Below are positions 7,628 through 9,124 of a stretch of DNA of 9,124 nucleotides, piece by piece. The DNA comes from Chloroflexota bacterium (lineage in GTDB: Bacteria > Chloroflexota > UBA6077 > CF-72): positions 1-9,124 of the forward strand of contig JAFAPL010000711.1 in NCBI GenBank assembly GCA_019247135.1. The letters run 5' to 3'. Made by a program: the position numbers and the translations under genes. Under the pieces are notes generated by a model, which saw only the letters and a program-made list of their open reading frames with translations, was not told the origin of the DNA and did not search any database. Every line of letters starts with the position of its first letter. The first letter of the stretch is position 1.

Positions 7628-7633
7628 ATAGTA
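7628..7633 (-). promoter_or_regulatory. Candidate -10 element of the importer operon
   Basis: On the minus strand TACTAT is a good -10 match about 80 bases before the binding-protein start codon. It would give a leader of roughly 70 bases carrying the ribosome binding site. The expected -35 position is GC-rich and does not resemble TTGACA. It is instead close to the inverted repeat at 7640-7655. Confidence 0.35.
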
Positions 7634-7639
7634 GCCGCT

Positions 7640-7655
7640 CGCGCACCTGTGCGCG
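7640..7655. promoter_or_regulatory. Inverted repeat, candidate shared operator
   Basis: CGCGCAC and GTGCGCG form perfect 7-bp arms around a CT centre. The repeat lies between the candidate -10 elements of the two divergent genes (7628-7633 on - and 7668-7673 on +), so a protein bound here would touch both promoters. No regulator gene is in the window. The arms are GC-only apart from one A/T pair, so chance occurrence is possible. Confidence 0.4.
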
Positions 7656-7667
7656 CGATTCGGTGAC

Positions 7668-7673
7668 TATCCT
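7668..7673 (+). promoter_or_regulatory. Candidate -10 element of the dehydrogenase gene
   Basis: TATCCT ends nine bases before the ATG at 7683. This would give a leader of at most a few bases, consistent with the lack of any Shine-Dalgarno sequence before that ATG. No recognisable -35 was found. Confidence 0.3.
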
Positions 7674-7676
7674 CGT

Positions 7677-7690
7677 GTCGGCATGCCGAC
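7677..7690. promoter_or_regulatory. Perfect 14-bp palindrome spanning the start codon
   Basis: GTCGGCATGCCGAC is its own reverse complement, with the ATG of the dehydrogenase (7683-7685) at its centre. It could be an operator over the transcription start. It is too tight to form an RNA hairpin with a normal loop. One or so such palindromes per window is expected by chance in GC-rich DNA, so only its position makes it notable. Confidence 0.25.
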
Positions 7691-8657
7691 GATCGTGTAT
7701 CGCCTGCAACCCTGGGCGTTCGTGGACGACATCGTGCGATCCATGTGTCCAGCCGGCTTCACGCTCGTGCCGCTCGATCGCAATGCTTCCGCCGACGTGC
7801 GGCGCGCGGCGCTTGCCCAGGCTGATTTCCTCATGGGCTCGTGGGTCACGACCGCGGTCAAGTTGACCGAGGACGACTTTCGCGCGGCGCCGAATCTGAA
7901 GTTACTTCAGCTCATGAGCGCCGGCTACGAGCACGTTGATCTGGATCTCGCTGCGCGCTACGGAGTGCCCGTCGCCCATTTCGGTGACGCGATGGCGTCC
8001 GTCGTCGCCGAGCACACGCTACTCCTGATACTCGCGCTTCTGCGCCGCATGCTGGACCTCGACCGTGCCGTTCGCTCGGGCGCGTGGCGGACGAACGAGC
8101 CGCCGCTGTACGAGCTGCGCGGCAAACGCGTGGGCCTGGTCGGCATGGGTCACATCGGTCGCGCCGTCGCACGCCGTCTGCTTGCCTTCGATTGCGAGGT
8201 CGTCTACGCGAGCCGCCACGGCGCCGCCGATGTGCCGTACACCCGCCTTGACTTGGAGAATCTCTTGCGTAGCAGCGACGTCGTGAGTCTGCATGTCCCG
8301 CTCGCGCCGTCCACACGGGGTCTGATCGGTGCTCGAGAGCTCGCCGAGATGAAGCCGAGTGCTGTCCTGATCAACACGAGTCGCGGCGCGGTCGTGGACC
8401 AGGCGGCGCTACTCGCCGCACTGCGCAACGGCGAGATCGCCGGAGGGGGTCTGGACGTGCTCGATCCCGAGCCGCCTTCCGCGTCAGATTCGGTTTATGA
8501 GAATGGGCTGTTACAGCTGCCGAACGTCGTGCTGACGCCGCACGTCGCGGGCACCTCGCGCGAAGTCTGGCCGCGCATCGTCCAGACGTGTTTTCACAAT
8601 ATCGAACGCGTCGCCCGTGGCGAGGCGCCGCTCAACCTGGCCGCGCCGCTCGACTGA
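7683..8657 (+). CDS. D-isomer-specific 2-hydroxyacid dehydrogenase
   Basis: This 324-residue cytosolic NAD(P)-dependent oxidoreductase interconverts 2-hydroxy acids and 2-oxo acids. It has the family's split layout: substrate-binding parts at about 1-100 and 290-324 around a Rossmann domain. The nucleotide motif GMGHIG is at 154-159 with the family context GKRVGLV before it. The catalytic residues are all present: R234 in NTSRGAVVD, E263 in DVLDPEPP and H287 in LTPHVAG. A167-S177 ends the second strand with YASRHG (175-180). The arginine there (R178), with no acidic residue at the strand end, is more typical of NADPH-preferring members, but this is only suggestive. The exact substrate (glyoxylate, hydroxypyruvate, phosphoglycerate or other) is not readable. 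The full-length phosphoglycerate dehydrogenase with ACT domain is excluded by length. It is divergent from the importer/ThDP operon, with 135 bases between start codons. It starts at ATG 7683 without a Shine-Dalgarno sequence. Confidence 0.93.
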   Translation: MPTIVYRLQPWAFVDDIVRSMCPAGFTLVPLDRNASADVRRAALAQADFLMGSWVTTAVKLTEDDFRAAPNLKLLQLMSAGYEHVDLDLAARYGVPVAHFGDAMASVVAEHTLLLILALLRRMLDLDRAVRSGAWRTNEPPLYELRGKRVGLVGMGHIGRAVARRLLAFDCEVVYASRHGAADVPYTRLDLENLLRSSDVVSLHVPLAPSTRGLIGARELAEMKPSAVLINTSRGAVVDQAALLAALRNGEIAGGGLDVLDPEPPSASDSVYENGLLQLPNVVLTPHVAGTSREVWPRIVQTCFHNIERVARGEAPLNLAAPLD

Positions 8658-8676
8658 GTACCCGTTCGGCGGGTGC
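8658..8676 (+). terminator. Small hairpin just after the dehydrogenase stop
   Basis: GTACCCG (8658-8664) and CGGGTGC (8670-8676) can pair over seven positions, including one G-T pair, around a TTCGG loop, directly after the TGA at 8655-8657. No T tract follows, so it is at best a weak terminator or a stabiliser of the mRNA end. Confidence 0.25.
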
Positions 8677-8910
8677 GCCGCGCTGTGCCACGTCCGCTCA
8701 GTTGTTCGAGGACTACTGGACCGCGCACGAGCTCGCCAAAAGTGCTTCCGACCGGGGCAACACGCGTAGCCAGCCGCCGCGGCCCTGGATCGCTGGCTCA
8801 CGCACCAGGGCAGGCTTGCACCTCTATGACAAGCTGTCGGACTGAGAAATTGAGTGTACGCTCGCCTTGTGTCGACCCATTCGCATGACCGTCGACGACC
8901 CTGTGAGGCG
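8677..8910. other. Region without a convincing gene
   Basis: No reading frame here has a plausible start, length and composition. On the + strand the frame ending at the TGA at 8843-8845 contains DYWTAHELAKSA (from about 8711), which resembles the first helix of excisionase-like helix-turn-helix proteins. It then loses any family pattern. It may be a decayed gene fragment or chance. Confidence 0.35.
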
Positions 8911-8919
8911 CAGCCAAAG

Positions 8920-8972
8920 TGTCAGTGGTTGCCAGCCGTTCTGTCAGTGAATGCGCCGGCAAAATGGCAGTG
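8920..8972 (+). repeat. Three spaced TGTCAGTG-like repeats, probable end of an IS21-family element
   Basis: TGTCAGTG occurs at 8920-8927 and 8942-8949, and TGGCAGTG at 8965-8972. The units are 22 and 23 bases apart and share flanks of the type AAA before and GCC or GCG after. Multiple short direct repeats beginning TGTCA at the tips are characteristic of IS21-family ends. If so, the tip is near 8919-8920, the element extends to the right, and its istA/istB genes lie beyond the window. The other end and target duplication are not visible, so this is a partial call. Confidence 0.45.
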
Positions 8973-9124
8973 GTCGGGCGCCGTGTGCCGCATCGGCTCA
9001 ACCCACGTGTCGTGGTGCACCCGGCGCCCGGCGAATGCTAGCGCGTGCAGCAGTGTACTCACCTCGATCGTCCTGGATCCCCGACTGCGGTACTGAGTGT
9101 CGCGTTCGATGTCCATGATGGTCG
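8973..9124. other. Terminal stretch, likely inside the insertion sequence
   Basis: No gene can be supported. A minus-strand frame is open from the right edge to a TGA at 8922-8924, but it runs through all three repeats and shows no recognised domain. On the + strand GTG at 9097 and ATG at 9109 could begin a gene leaving the window, which would fit an IS21 transposase start, but only about nine codons are present. Confidence 0.3.

Noticed and set aside
7548..7709. Upstream extension of the binding protein to an ATG at 7709
   Set aside because: It would bury the signal peptide 54 residues inside and overlap the dehydrogenase start; a good ribosome binding site precedes 7547.
8922..9116. Minus-strand frame at the right edge as a transposase C-terminus
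   Set aside because: It reads through all three terminal repeats and has no recognisable motif in the part visible.

Overview
The window is a piece of a GC-rich bacterial chromosome (long codon-biased genes, G/C at most third positions). Nothing in it fixes the phylum. The mix of a formiminotransferase, a GT39-type membrane glycosyltransferase, a family-5 ABC importer and a stand-alone thiamine-diphosphate enzyme, together with near-leaderless starts, suggests an environmental bacterium such as a Chloroflexota or actinobacterial lineage. That assignment is inference. No rRNA, tRNA or CRISPR array was seen.

Left part (1-2084, + strand): the 3' end of a glutamate formimidoyltransferase gene (ftcD; the 5' part lies outside the window) is followed, with a TTGA stop/start overlap, by a polytopic GT39-type glycosyltransferase of 538 residues. 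Between 2085 and 2327 is a gene-free gap of 243 bases. It holds a palindromic box, a possible promoter and a strong 13-bp hairpin, probably a terminator shared by the two converging transcription units.

Middle part (2328-7547, - strand): four genes read leftward in the order family-5 substrate-binding protein, DppB-type permease, DppC-type permease, thiamine-diphosphate enzyme of the acetolactate synthase/benzoylformate decarboxylase superfamily. The first three are tightly packed (a 3-base gap, then an 8-base overlap). The fourth starts 62 bases further on and has a -10-like TACAAT exactly where a leaderless promoter would put it. No ABC ATPase gene is in the window.

Right part (7548-9124): a 135-base divergent intergenic region with two inverted repeats separates the importer operon from a + strand D-2-hydroxyacid dehydrogenase (7683-8657). 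The dehydrogenase interconverts 2-hydroxy and 2-oxo acids, and ThDP enzymes of this family act on 2-oxo acids. The divergent cluster could therefore take up and break down a hydroxy-acid or peptide-like compound (inference). The last 467 bases have no convincing gene. They hold three regularly spaced TGTCAGTG-like repeats that look like one end of an IS21-family insertion sequence running off the right edge.
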